Positions 43,816 through 52,996 of a DNA stretch of 64,000 nucleotides are shown piece after piece. Source of the DNA: Thermaerobacter marianensis DSM 12885 (GTDB lineage: Bacteria; Bacillota; Sulfobacillia; Thermaerobacterales; Thermaerobacteraceae). Within the stretch, counting starts at the first letter, position 1; every line of letters begins with the position of its first letter. Made by a program: the position numbers and the translations under genes. The stretch lies in NCBI RefSeq assembly GCF_000184705.1, contig NC_014831.1, positions 310,001 to 374,000 on the forward strand, read 5' to 3'. Under the pieces are notes generated by a model, which ran no database searches, had not been told where the DNA came from, and was given only the letters and a program-made list of their open reading frames with translations.

Positions 43816-46800
43816 GTGGCGGTCTGGCGCTGGGCCATCGCCCGGCCGGTGGCGACCCTGATGGCCATGGGCGTGCTGGTGTGGGCCGGGCTCTTCTCCC
43901 TGCGCACCCTGCCCGTGGGGCTCCTCCCCGCCCTGGACCCGCCGGTGCTGACGGTGGTCACCACCCTTCCCGGCGCCTCCCCGGAAGCCATCGACCAGCT
44001 CCTGGCCCCGCCCTTGACCCAGGCCCTGCGCACCGTCCGCGGCGTCGAAGAGATCACCGCCCGCTCGGGTGACGAGGCGGCGGTGGTGGTCCTGCGCTTC
44101 CGGTGGGGGACCGGCCTGGACGCCGCCCGGGAGCAGGTCCACCAGCGCCTGGACGCCCTGCCGCTGCCGCCGGGGGCGGGCCGGCCCCAGGTGCTGCGTT
44201 TCGACCCCCAGCAGCTGCCCATGATGGAGGTCAGCCTGGCAGGCCCCGGCGATCCGGTGCAGCGGGCACGGCAGGTGCGGGAGGTGCTGCTGCCGCGGCT
44301 GGAGGCGGTGCCGGGGGTGGCCGCGGCCAGCTTGCGGGGTGCTCCCGAGGAGCGGGTCGAGGTGGTGCTGGACGCTGCCGCCCTGCGCCGCCACGGGCTG
44401 GCGCCGGGCCAGGTGCAGGCGGCGGTGGCCGCGGCGGCGGCCACCGTGCCGGCGGGCGCCGTCGCGGGGGGCGACGGCGCCCGCCGGTGGCCCGTGGAGG
44501 TGGAGGGCGGGTTCGACCACCTGGACGATCTGGAGCGGGTGGTGGTGGGGCTGTCCTCGCCCGTGGCCGTGGTGCCGCCGGGGCCCGTGCCAGGTCTCCA
44601 AACCCCGGAACGGGGTGCCATCCCGGAACCGGGGGCCGCCGGCGACACCCCGGTGGCGGCGAGCCCCGGCATGGAGGGCAGCCGGGACGGGACGCCGGAC
44701 CGCCCGGACGGTGCACCGGGCCGGGGTGGGGCGCCGGGCCGGCGTCCCGCGCCCGTGCTGGCCGGTGCCGTGCCCGTCCGGCTGGCGGACGTGGCCACCG
44801 TCACGGTGCGGCGGGACCCGCCCCCGGACGTGGAACGCCTCAACGGCCGGGATGGCCTGGGGCTGGTGATCTACCAGGAACCCGGAGCCAACACCGTCTC
44901 CGTCAGCCGTGGGGTGCGGGAGGCTCTGGCCGGCGGCCTGGCCGCCCTGCCCGGTTGGGAGGCCACGGTCACGTACGACGCCGGCCTGCTGGTCGAGCGG
45001 GCCGTGCGCGGGGTGGGGCAGTCCCTGCTGGTGGGCAGCCTCCTGGCCGTGGCCATCCTGTGGCTCTTCCTCCGGCGGGGCCGGGCCGTGGCCGTCGTGG
45101 CCGTCGCCATCCCGATCAGCGCCTGCGCGACCCTGGCGGCCATGCACCTGGCGGGTATGACGCTCAACGTGATGAGCCTGGGGGGCCTGGCCCTCAGCGC
45201 CGGCGTGCTGGTGGACCAGGCCATCGTCGTGCTGGAGAGCATCGCCCACCGGCACCGCCAGGGCCTGCCGCCCCGGGAAGCGGCCGAGGCCGGCACCGCC
45301 GAGGTGGCCGCCGCCGTCGCCGGATCCACGGTCACGAATCTCATCGTGTTCCTGCCCGTGCTGTTCCTGGGCGGGCTGGCAGGCCAGCTCTTTCACGACC
45401 TGGCCGTGACCAACGCCCTGGCCCAGGCCGCGTCGCTGCTGGTGGCCGTCACCGTGGTGCCGGTCCTGGCGGCCTGGTGGCTGGACGAACCGGTGCCCCT
45501 CCCGGCCAAGGCCTCCCGCGCCCAGGCATCCTCCCCACCAGCGACCGGGCCGGTCCCCGCCACGGGCGCCGTGCCCGCCCCCGGTCCGGCCGAAGGACCC
45601 GCCCCGTGGGCGGTGGGGCACCCCGGCCCTGACGGGGCCGGCACGTCCGCCACAACCCTTGTCGTGCCGCCCCTGCCGCGCCCCTTCGAAGCCTGCCTGG
45701 CCCGGCCGGCCGTCACCCTGGTGGCCGCGCTGGTGCTGGTCGCCGCGTCGGTGCCCGCCGCCGCCCGCCTGGGCACCGAGTTCCTCCCCGCCGTGGACGA
45801 GCGAGCCGTCGACGTCACGGTGACCTTGCCCCAGGGCAGTTCGCTGGCCGCCACCACCGCGGCCCTGGAGCGGGTCGAGGCCGCCGTGCTGCGCCTGCCC
45901 GGCGTCGAGACGGTCGTGGTGCGGGCGGGGGGCAGCGCCTGGCCGGGGATGGCGGGGGCCCAGAACCAGGGACTGGTCCGGGTGCAGCTGGCCGAGGGGG
46001 CCGGTTCGTCGGCGGCGTGGGCGGAGCGGATCCGGCGGCGGCTGGACGGCGCCAGGGACCCCGGGCTCGACCGGCTGGGCGCGCAGGTGACCGTTCAGCC
46101 CCGCAACCTTTGGGCCGACGTGGGGGCGGGCGCGCCGGTGGTGGAACTGGCCCTGCGGGCGGAAGACCCGGCCACCCTGGCCGAAGCGGCGGCGCAAGCC
46201 CGGCGGGTCCTGGCCGGCATGCCCGGGCTGGCCGACGTGGCGGTGGACCTCGACCCCACCGCGCCACGGCTGCTGGTGCGGGTCGACGCCGCCGCCGCGG
46301 CCGGGTACGGCCTGGCGCCGGCCCAGGTGGGGCAGCAGCTGCGGCTGGCCCTGGCGGGGGAGGCGGTGGCCCGGGCGCGGGTGGACGGACGGTGGCTGCC
46401 CGTGGTCCTGCGTACGGCCGGGATGCCGGCACGCGGGAACCTGCCCGCGGTGACGGGAGCCGGGCCCAGCGGGGCCGGTTCGTCCGCGGCGCCCGCCGGT
46501 CCGGCCCCGGCGGGGGACCAAGGAGCCAGGCCTGCCCTGGGTGCCGGCGTGGGGCAGCTCCCCCTGGCGGGCGGGACGGGCTGGACCCGGCTCAACGACG
46601 TGGCCACGGTTCGCCCGGACGCCACGCCTGCCGCGCTGGTACGGCGCGACGGGTGGCTGTCGGCCACCGTGACCGCCCGGGTCGACGGCACCGACCTGGG
46701 CACGGCGGTGACCCGGGCCCGACAGCGGGTGGCCGCCGCCCTGCCGCCCGGCGCGGCGGTGGCGCCGGCCGGCACCGCGGTCCTCATGGAGGAGGGGTTC

Positions 46801-47313
46801 GCGACCCTGGTACCTGCCGCCCTGGGGGCGCTGCTCCTGATCTACATGGCCATGGCGGCCCAGTTCGAGTCCCTGGTCCACCCTCTGCTGATGATGGTGA
46901 CGCTGCCGCTGGCCCTGGTGGGGGCGGTGGCCGGGCTGGCGGTGACGGGCTACCCCATCGGGCTGACGGCGGTGATGGGCGGCATCGTCCTGGCGGGGAT
47001 CGCCGTCAACAACGGGATCGTGCTGGTCGACGCCGCCCGCCGCTACCGGGCGGAGGGGCTGGCGCCGGCGGCGGCCATCCGGCAGGCGTGGCGCCGCCGG
47101 CTGCGCCCCGTGTTGATGACGGCCCTGACCACCCTCCTCGGGTCCCTGCCCATGGTGCTGGCGCCCGGACGGGGCAGCGAGCTGGAGGTGCCGTTGGCGG
47201 CGGTCCTGGTGGGCGGGCTCTTCACATCGACGGCCCTCACGCTGGTGGTGCTCCCCTGCGCCTGGCTGGTGGTCGAGACCCGCCGCCGGCCCGGGGCGCC
47301 ATCCCGGCCCTAG
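43816..47313 (+). CDS. RND-superfamily exporter (HAE1-like)
   Basis: A 1165-aa proton-driven exporter. It has the RND layout: AIARPVATLMAMGVLVWAG as the first helix, LPGASPEAIDQ in the porter domain, TM4 LSAGVLVDQAIVVLESI, PVLFLGGLAGQLF in TM6, a second half starting ARPAVTLVAAL, and a late MGGIVLAGIAVNNGIVLVDAA. In TM4 the usual proton-relay pair Asp-Asp is Asp467-Gln468. Three low-complexity Ala/Gly/Pro inserts (about residues 255-315, 558-617 and 878-915) interrupt the fold, two of the regions carrying the dispersed 12-mer. GTG 43816 follows GGGGAGGG. No adaptor or outer-membrane partner is adjacent. Substrate unknown. Confidence 0.88.
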   Translation: MAVWRWAIARPVATLMAMGVLVWAGLFSLRTLPVGLLPALDPPVLTVVTTLPGASPEAIDQLLAPPLTQALRTVRGVEEITARSGDEAAVVVLRFRWGTGLDAAREQVHQRLDALPLPPGAGRPQVLRFDPQQLPMMEVSLAGPGDPVQRARQVREVLLPRLEAVPGVAAASLRGAPEERVEVVLDAAALRRHGLAPGQVQAAVAAAAATVPAGAVAGGDGARRWPVEVEGGFDHLDDLERVVVGLSSPVAVVPPGPVPGLQTPERGAIPEPGAAGDTPVAASPGMEGSRDGTPDRPDGAPGRGGAPGRRPAPVLAGAVPVRLADVATVTVRRDPPPDVERLNGRDGLGLVIYQEPGANTVSVSRGVREALAGGLAALPGWEATVTYDAGLLVERAVRGVGQSLLVGSLLAVAILWLFLRRGRAVAVVAVAIPISACATLAAMHLAGMTLNVMSLGGLALSAGVLVDQAIVVLESIAHRHRQGLPPREAAEAGTAEVAAAVAGSTVTNLIVFLPVLFLGGLAGQLFHDLAVTNALAQAASLLVAVTVVPVLAAWWLDEPVPLPAKASRAQASSPPATGPVPATGAVPAPGPAEGPAPWAVGHPGPDGAGTSATTLVVPPLPRPFEACLARPAVTLVAALVLVAASVPAAARLGTEFLPAVDERAVDVTVTLPQGSSLAATTAALERVEAAVLRLPGVETVVVRAGGSAWPGMAGAQNQGLVRVQLAEGAGSSAAWAERIRRRLDGARDPGLDRLGAQVTVQPRNLWADVGAGAPVVELALRAEDPATLAEAAAQARRVLAGMPGLADVAVDLDPTAPRLLVRVDAAAAAGYGLAPAQVGQQLRLALAGEAVARARVDGRWLPVVLRTAGMPARGNLPAVTGAGPSGAGSSAAPAGPAPAGDQGARPALGAGVGQLPLAGGTGWTRLNDVATVRPDATPAALVRRDGWLSATVTARVDGTDLGTAVTRARQRVAAALPPGAAVAPAGTAVLMEEGFATLVPAALGALLLIYMAMAAQFESLVHPLLMMVTLPLALVGAVAGLAVTGYPIGLTAVMGGIVLAGIAVNNGIVLVDAARRYRAEGLAPAAAIRQAWRRRLRPVLMTALTTLLGSLPMVLAPGRGSELEVPLAAVLVGGLFTSTALTLVVLPCAWLVVETRRRPGAPSRP

Positions 47314-47523
47314 GTCCCGCCCCGAGCTCGGACGAACGCGGCATCCGGCGACCGCCCGCGCGTCACCATCGGGCCGCACCGGCAGGAAGGATCTGGCCAC
47401 ACCGGCAGGCAGGGGTGGCCGCTGCGGGTAGCGAACCCTGGGCGGGACGCCGCGGGCCGGCCGGTTCTCGATCGGACCCCCGGGAACGAGACGGCCGGCT
47501 CCGCCGAGGCAGGAGGGGTGGCC

Positions 47524-48279
47524 ATGGATTGGCGCCGCTGGCGCCACGCGGTGAAGCTCGATCCGGCGCGCCCGCTGGACCCCGAGGTGGTCCGCGGGCT
47601 GGCGACCACGGGCACCGACGCCCTGATCCTGGGCGGCAGCGACGGCATCCGCCGGGAGGCGGTGTTCCACCTGCTGGGGGCCGCCCGGGCCACGGGGCTG
47701 CCCGTGGCCATCGAGGTCTCGTCGGAGGAGGCGGTGGTTCCCGGCGCCGACTGGTACCTGATCCCCATGGTCCTCAACACCCGGGATCCCCGCTGGCTGG
47801 TGGGCGCCCACCGTGAAGCCTTCCAGAACCTGCACCGCATCGCGCCCGGCATCCCCGTGCCCTGGGATCGGGTGGTGACGGTGGCCTACGTGGTGTGCAA
47901 CCCCGATGCCACGGTGGCGCGGGTGGCGGCGGCGGTGCCGCCCGCCGGTCCCGACGAGGTGGCGGCCTGGACCACGGTGGCCGAACGGCTCTTGCGGGCC
48001 GACATCGTGTACATTGAGTACAGCGGCCGGTTCGGGGACCCGGCGTGGGTCGGCGCGGCGGCCGGCGCCATGCGGGGAGCCCGCCTCTTCTATGGCGGCG
48101 GGATCGGCACCGCCGAGCAGGCGGCCGTCATGGCGGCCCGTGCCCACACCGTGGTGGTGGGCAACGCCCTGTACCGGCCGGGCGGACTCGAATGCATCCG
48201 GGCCACCGTCGAAGGCGCGCGCCGGGTCCGGCCCGGAGAGGGAGGGGAACCCATTGCCGCCGGAGGTCGTCTTCCTTAA
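47524..48279 (+). CDS. pcrB: PcrB-type prenylglyceryl-phosphate synthase
   Basis: In Firmicutes, PcrB joins heptaprenyl diphosphate to sn-glycerol-1-phosphate, an archaea-like ether lipid step. The 251-aa product has VKLDPARPLD, ALILGGSDGI, IPMVLNTRDPRWLVGAH, YIEYSGRFGDP, LFYGGGIGT and TVVVGNALY, which are the phosphate- and isoprenoid-site blocks of the family TIM barrel. ATG 47524 follows AGGAGGGG by 5 nt. In bacilli pcrB sits next to pcrA; here the two are 25 kb apart. It ends overlapping the aminotransferase start. The 210-bp gap upstream shows nothing definite. Chain length of the lipid substrate cannot be read from the sequence. Confidence 0.9.
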   Translation: MDWRRWRHAVKLDPARPLDPEVVRGLATTGTDALILGGSDGIRREAVFHLLGAARATGLPVAIEVSSEEAVVPGADWYLIPMVLNTRDPRWLVGAHREAFQNLHRIAPGIPVPWDRVVTVAYVVCNPDATVARVAAAVPPAGPDEVAAWTTVAERLLRADIVYIEYSGRFGDPAWVGAAAGAMRGARLFYGGGIGTAEQAAVMAARAHTVVVGNALYRPGGLECIRATVEGARRVRPGEGGEPIAAGGRLP

Positions 48280-49150
48280 TGGATCTTTTGTGCCCTACGA
48301 ACAGGCCGTGGTGCCCGTGGAGGACCGCGGCTTCCTCTTTGCCGACGCCATTTACGAGGTGATCCGCTGCTACGGCGGCCGGTTCTTCCGCCTGAACGAC
48401 CACCTGGAGCGCCTGGAGCAGAGCGCCGCCGCCCTGGAGATTCCCCTGCCCTACGACCGCGCCCGCTGGACGGCCGTGCTGGAGGAACTCATCCAGCGCA
48501 ACGGGGTGCGGGACGGGTCGGTCTACGTCCAGGTCAGCCGCGGCGTGTCGCCCCGCAGCCATACGTGGCCCGGCGGCCTCCAGCCCACGGTGGTGGCCAT
48601 CGCCCGCTCCGGCGGCGCCCCGGCGCCGGAGGCGGTGCGCCAGGGGGTCAAGGCGATCACCGTGCCCGACAACCGCTGGGGCCTGTGCTGGGTCAAGACC
48701 ACGGGGCTCCTGCCCAACGTGCTGGCCAAGCAGCAGGCGGCACGGGCGGGCGCCTACGAGGCCCTGTTCGTCCGCGACGGGCTCCTGACCGAAGGTACGT
48801 CCAGCAACGTGTTCGTGGTGCTGGACGGCGTGCTCTACACCCACCCCCTCGCCAACATCCTGCCCGGCGTCACCCGCACGGTGGTGCTGGAGGTGGCGCG
48901 GGAGGCCGGGATCCCGGTGCGCGAGCAGGCGATCCCCGTCCGGTGGCTGGAGCGGGCGTCGGAGGTCGTCCTCTCGGGGACCAACAGCGAGGTGCTGGCC
49001 GTCGTGGAGGTCGACGGCCGGCCCGTGGGCGACGGCCGGCCCGGGCCGGTGTTCGCCCGCCTGCGGCAGGGGTATCTGGCGCGGGTGGCGGCGGAGACGG
49101 GCGCGCCGGTGGACGCCGGGACGGAGGCGGGCACGGGAACCGGCGCATGA
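48254..49150 (+). CDS. dat: Class IV aminotransferase, D-amino-acid aminotransferase-like
   Basis: PLP enzyme of fold type IV, most like D-alanine transaminase. The 298-aa product has VFLNGSFVPYEQAVVPVEDRGFLFADAIYEV, the PLP lysine in CWVKTTGLLPNVLAKQ, EALFVRDGLLTEGTSSNVF and the C-terminal LSGTNSEVLAV. D-AAT would make D-Glu/D-Ala for peptidoglycan; a branched-chain aminotransferase or aminodeoxychorismate lyase of the same fold is possible but less like it. TTG 48254 lies 6 nt after GGGAGGGG and overlaps the end of pcrB by 26 bp. The C-terminal ~15 residues are Gly/Ala/Thr-rich. Confidence 0.85.
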   Translation: MPPEVVFLNGSFVPYEQAVVPVEDRGFLFADAIYEVIRCYGGRFFRLNDHLERLEQSAAALEIPLPYDRARWTAVLEELIQRNGVRDGSVYVQVSRGVSPRSHTWPGGLQPTVVAIARSGGAPAPEAVRQGVKAITVPDNRWGLCWVKTTGLLPNVLAKQQAARAGAYEALFVRDGLLTEGTSSNVFVVLDGVLYTHPLANILPGVTRTVVLEVAREAGIPVREQAIPVRWLERASEVVLSGTNSEVLAVVEVDGRPVGDGRPGPVFARLRQGYLARVAAETGAPVDAGTEAGTGTGA

Positions 49151-49326
49151 CGGACGAACCGGCCCGGCGAGGACCCGGCGGCCCGTGGGCCAGGCTGCAG
49201 TCGCAGGCGGGTGGGGGCGCGGTCGCAGGGGGGCGGTCTCCTGCCGGTGGGCCGCCACCGCCGGTCCGGCGCCGGGCCGGCATCCGGCCGGCGAGGCCAG
49301 TGCAGGGCGAGAGGAGGCGCTTCTGC

Positions 49327-49842
49327 GTGCCCACCCGGGTTCTCGTGCTGTCGGATACCCACGTCCCCGGCCGGGCGCGGGCTCTGCCGCCGGCGGTGCT
49401 GGAGGCGGCCGCCCGGGCGGATCTGATCGTCCATGCGGGGGATCTGGTGCGCCTTGAGGTGTATGAGGAGCTGGCGCTGCTGGCGCCGGTGGTGGCCGTC
49501 CACGGCAACGTGGACGACCCGGAGGTCTACCGCCGGCTGCCGGCGCGGGCCGTGTTCGAGCGGGACGGGGTGCGGGTCGGGGTGACCCACGGTCACCTGG
49601 GCCGGGCCGCCACCACGCCGGCGCGGGCGCTGGAGGCCTTCGCCGGCGAGGACGTGCCGCCGGCGGTGGTGGTGTTCGGGCACAGCCACCAGCCCCTGAT
49701 CCAGCGGCAGGACGGCGTGCTGCTGGTGAATCCGGGTTCGCCCACCGACCCGCGGCAGGCCCCGGCGCCGACCTATGCCTGGCTGGAGCTCGACGGCGGC
49801 GAGGCCCGGGCGCGCCTGGTGGAACTGTCACGGCGCCCCTGA
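49327..49842 (+). CDS. YfcE/MJ0936-type metallophosphodiesterase
   Basis: A small calcineurin-fold phosphodiesterase. The 171-aa product has all five metal motifs: LSDTHVPG, HAGDLV, HGNVDD, THGH and FGHSHQP, plus the closing VNPGSPTDPR. The physiological substrate of this family is not established. GTG 49327 follows GAGGAGG, about 10 nt away. The frame stays open back to an ATG at 49147 that overlaps the aminotransferase stop; that would add 60 Gly/Pro/Arg-rich residues containing a dispersed 12-mer. I favour the shorter form because the family starts at VLVLSDTH. Confidence 0.87.
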   Translation: MPTRVLVLSDTHVPGRARALPPAVLEAAARADLIVHAGDLVRLEVYEELALLAPVVAVHGNVDDPEVYRRLPARAVFERDGVRVGVTHGHLGRAATTPARALEAFAGEDVPPAVVVFGHSHQPLIQRQDGVLLVNPGSPTDPRQAPAPTYAWLELDGGEARARLVELSRRP

Positions 49843-49867
49843 ACCCCGCTCTGGGAGAGGATGCCGG

Positions 49868-51685
49868 TTGTCCGAGCAGACCCTGAACTGGCGCCGCCGC
49901 CTGGGGGCGGCGGTGATCCTCGCCCTGGTCCTGGTGGCCGCGGCGGGCATCTGGCACCTGGCCGGGACCGCGGGTCCGGGCCCCGCGGTCCCGGCCGATC
50001 CGACCGGGGCGCCGGCGACGCCGCCGGGCGACCAGCCGTCCGTACCCGAGCTGGTCCTGGGCAGCCTGGGCGGCTTCGAGGGGTGGAACCCGCTGCTGAC
50101 CGAGCGCCACCCCCTGCAGCCGCTGCTCTTCCGCAGCCTGGTGCGGTACAACGACCGCATGGAGGTGGAGCCGGACCTGGCCGCGTCCTGGGACGTCAGC
50201 GACGACGGCCGGGTCTACACCCTCCACCTGGCCGAGGCCAGCTGGCAGGACGGGCGGCCGGTGACGGCGGACGACGTGGTCTTCTCGCTGACCACCCGCC
50301 TGCACCCCCGGGCGGACCGGCTGGCGGCCTACAACCTGGCGCCCTTGGACGGGGCGGAGGCGTACCTGGCGGAGCTGGAGAGCCTCGACCGGGAGAAGGC
50401 CGCGGGCCTGCTGGACGAAGCCACCTGGGAGGCCCGGGCCCAGGCGGCCTACGGCCGGTGGCTCAAGCGGGGCGCCGTACGGGCCGTCGACCCGCGCACG
50501 GTGGTGGTGACCTTCGCCGAGCCGTACGCGCCGGCCCTTGAGCTCTTCACCCTGCCCGTGGTGCCGGCCCACGCCTTCGCCAGCCAGGCCGAAGCCCTCG
50601 ATCCCGAGAACCCCTTCCACACCGGCCGGCCCGTGGGATCCGGACCCTACCGGCTGGTGAGCTGGGTGCCCGGCGTGCAGGCGCGGCTGGTGGCCCGCGA
50701 CGACCTGCCCGCGGAGGCGGCCCCGGGCTACCGCGTGGTGGTGGTCCGGTTCTTCCGGGATCAGGAGGAGCTGGACCGGGCGGTGCTGGCGGGGGAGGTG
50801 GACGCGGGCCGCCTCTCGCCGGAGGCGGCGCGGGAGGTGGTGGCGTCCCGGGAGCCCCTGCGACTGGTGGAGTTCCCCGACCTCGGGTATACCTACGTGG
50901 CCTACAACCTGCGCGCCCCCGTGCTGGCCGACCCGGCGGTCCGCCGGGCCATCGACCTGGCCGTCGATCGCCAGGCCATGGTCCGCGACCTCTTCGGCCG
51001 GTACGCCGAACCCCTGACGTCGCCGGGCTTGCCGGGCACCTGGTGGGCGGCGCCCGCGCCCCTGCCCCGCCACGACCCCGAGGCCGCCCGCGCCGTGCTG
51101 GAGGCGGCGGGCTGGAAGGATGCCGACGGCGACGGCGTGCGGGAGCGGGGCGAGCAGCGCCTGGCCATCCAGCTGCTGACCCACCGGGAGAACCGGTACC
51201 GCGAGGAGGCGGCGGCCATGCTGGCCGCGTCCCTGCGCGAGGTGGGCATCGCCGTCGAGGTCCGGCTGGTCGACTGGCCCGAGCTGGTGGCCGCCTTGCA
51301 GGAAGGGCGCTACGAGGCGGCGCTTCTCGGGGTGGCCGTGGGCGTCGATCCGGACGGCTACGCCCTGTGGCACTCGGGCGGCCACCTCAACTTCACCGGC
51401 CTGCACGATGCCGAGCTGGACCGCCTGCTGGAGGAGGGGCGGCGCGGCGGCGACCGGCGCGCCGTGTACCGGCAGGTGCAGGAGCGGTTGGTCCAGCTGC
51501 AGCCGGCGCTGTTCCTCTGGCAGGAGATCCAGGTGCTGGCGGTGCGGCCGGGGGTGGACGGCCCGATCAGCGGCTCCCCGGGCGGGTTCTTCTGGAACCT
51601 GGCGGCCTGGCATCCGTCCGACCGGCAGCCGACGGAGCCGCCGGGCGCCGGGGTGGAGGAACCTGCCGCGCCCGCGCGCCCATGA
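49868..51685 (+). CDS. Solitary ABC substrate-binding protein (SBP_bac_5)
   Basis: A third family 5 binding protein, without permease or ATPase genes nearby. The 605-aa product has a basic N-terminus (LNWRRRLG), a hydrophobic segment AAVILALVLVAAAGIWHLAG with no lipobox Cys, a Pro-rich spacer and the body VYTLHLAEASWQDGRPVTADDVVFS, PFHTGRPVGSGPYRL and WEARAQAAYG; QDGRPVTADDVVFS is the SBP family 5 hallmark. It may be membrane-tethered by its uncleaved N-terminus or secreted. TTG 49868 follows GAGAGGA; no ATG or GTG is better placed. It could supply one of the two peptide permeases elsewhere in this window, which is inference. Downstream is the nuo promoter. Confidence 0.88.
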   Translation: MSEQTLNWRRRLGAAVILALVLVAAAGIWHLAGTAGPGPAVPADPTGAPATPPGDQPSVPELVLGSLGGFEGWNPLLTERHPLQPLLFRSLVRYNDRMEVEPDLAASWDVSDDGRVYTLHLAEASWQDGRPVTADDVVFSLTTRLHPRADRLAAYNLAPLDGAEAYLAELESLDREKAAGLLDEATWEARAQAAYGRWLKRGAVRAVDPRTVVVTFAEPYAPALELFTLPVVPAHAFASQAEALDPENPFHTGRPVGSGPYRLVSWVPGVQARLVARDDLPAEAAPGYRVVVVRFFRDQEELDRAVLAGEVDAGRLSPEAAREVVASREPLRLVEFPDLGYTYVAYNLRAPVLADPAVRRAIDLAVDRQAMVRDLFGRYAEPLTSPGLPGTWWAAPAPLPRHDPEAARAVLEAAGWKDADGDGVRERGEQRLAIQLLTHRENRYREEAAAMLAASLREVGIAVEVRLVDWPELVAALQEGRYEAALLGVAVGVDPDGYALWHSGGHLNFTGLHDAELDRLLEEGRRGGDRRAVYRQVQERLVQLQPALFLWQEIQVLAVRPGVDGPISGSPGGFFWNLAAWHPSDRQPTEPPGAGVEEPAAPARP

Positions 51686-51703
51686 GGCCGCACGGCGCTT
51701 TGG

Positions 51704-51733
51704 TTGACACCCATTTTCGCTTCTCCATATAAT
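51704..51733 (+). promoter_or_regulatory. Consensus sigma-A promoter of the nuo operon
   Basis: TTGACA (51704-51709), 18-bp spacer, TATAAT (51728-51733). Both hexamers are perfect; it is the strongest promoter in the window. The leader to the chosen nuoA start is about 110 nt. Confidence 0.93.
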
Positions 51734-51850
51734 GTGGATGGCTTGCGGGCGGGCTCCTTCATGTTCCGATTTTCACGAAGTCCCGCCCGTCGCATTTCTA
51801 CCCGGTGGCGCCGGTGGCGATGGCCTGCCGGGCGAACGGGGGTCGGCCAG

Positions 51851-52219
51851 TTGGATTCCCGGGTCTGGATCGACGTGCTGGTCTTCCTCATCGCCGGGGC
51901 CAGCTTCCCCATGGTCAACGTGGCCGTGAGCCGGCTGCTGCGGCGCGACTGGCGCGAGCCCAGCAAGCTGACCACCTACGAGACCGGGATTCGCCCCTAC
52001 GGCGATGCCCGCGTGCGGTATAGCATCCACTATTACATCTTCGCCCTGATCTTCCTGGTGTTCGACGTCGAGGTGGTCTTCTTCTACCCGTGGGCCGTCC
52101 AGTTCCGCGAGCTGGCCCAGATGGGTCCCTTCGCCTTTGTCGAGATGGCGCTGTTCATCGTCATGCTGGCGGTCGGACTGATCTACGCGTGGAAGAAGAA
52201 GGTGTTACGATGGGCGTGA
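51851..52219 (+). CDS. nuoA: Complex I subunit NuoA
   Basis: Small membrane subunit at the junction of the peripheral and membrane arms. The 122-aa product has three predicted helices, the loop motif [30 protein letters not shown] and the second helix [13 protein letters not shown] with its conserved acidic pair. TTG 51851 gives the usual length; an in-frame ATG at 51761 would add 30 Arg-rich residues and lacks a ribosome site. The end overlaps nuoB by 10 bp. Confidence 0.92.
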   Translation: MDSRVWIDVLVFLIAGASFPMVNVAVSRLLRRDWREPSKLTTYETGIRPYGDARVRYSIHYYIFALIFLVFDVEVVFFYPWAVQFRELAQMGPFAFVEMALFIVMLAVGLIYAWKKKVLRWA

Positions 52220-52791
52220 CCAACCCGCGGGTGACGGGACCGTCGGGCATCACCCTGGCCGACCTGGCCTGGGACGAGACGGACCCCGACCACCTGATCG
52301 ACCGGGCGGCGGAACGCCTGCCGGGCGTGTGGGAGTACCTGCCTGGGGTCATCACCACCAACCTGCAGACCCTGGTCAACTGGGGCCGCAAGAACTCCCT
52401 CTGGTACCTGCTCTTCGGCATCGCCTGCTGCGCCATCGAGATGATGGCCGCCGGCGCCTCCCGCATCGACCTGGACCGGCTGGGTTCGGTGTTCCGCGCC
52501 TCGCCCCGCCAGGCCGACCTGATGATCGTCGCGGGCACCGTCACCGAGAAGATGGCGCCGGTGATCAAGACCCTCTACGACCAGATGGCCGAGCCCAAGT
52601 ACGTGATCGCCATGGGTGCCTGCGCCTCCAACGGCGGGCCGTATTACCAGGGCTATAACGTGGTGGACGGCGTCGACAAGATCGTCCCCGTGGACGTGTA
52701 CGTGGCCGGGTGCCCGCCGCGGCCCGAGGCGCTGATCTACGCCATCATGAAGCTGCAAGACAAGGTGGCCCGGGCGAACCTGCCGGCCTGA
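52210..52791 (+). CDS. nuoB: Complex I subunit NuoB (cluster N2)
   Basis: Holds the terminal 4Fe-4S cluster N2 next to the quinone site. The 193-aa product has the tandem cysteines in [11 protein letters not shown], plus the other two ligands in [14 protein letters not shown] and [14 protein letters not shown] 52210 lies inside the end of nuoA, after AAGAAGGTG. A 205-bp spacer follows before nuoC; it contains no gene. Confidence 0.96.
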   Translation: MGVTNPRVTGPSGITLADLAWDETDPDHLIDRAAERLPGVWEYLPGVITTNLQTLVNWGRKNSLWYLLFGIACCAIEMMAAGASRIDLDRLGSVFRASPRQADLMIVAGTVTEKMAPVIKTLYDQMAEPKYVIAMGACASNGGPYYQGYNVVDGVDKIVPVDVYVAGCPPRPEALIYAIMKLQDKVARANLPA

Positions 52792-52996
52792 GATCCGACG
52801 ACGCAGCCCCGCGGGGAGCGGGGCTGGCGTATGCCTGGGCGCCGTGGCGCAAGCCGCCCGCAGCCGGGGACGAACCCGGCCCCGGGGGCAACGGTCCCGG
52901 CGCCCGCGCCGTCGAGGCGGGGCCGGGCGGCGCCCCACCGGGCCCGACGCGAGATCACGCCACCAGACCGTGCCGGAACGATGGGGGGAAGTACCT

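Noticed and set aside
41965-48147. A very long open frame (over 2,000 codons) on the minus strand
   Set aside because: It runs opposite gatB, the RND gene and pcrB, which have clear family motifs. Stop-free antisense frames are expected at this G+C because stop codons are AT-rich, and its translation is a His/Gly/Pro/Arg-rich string without domains.
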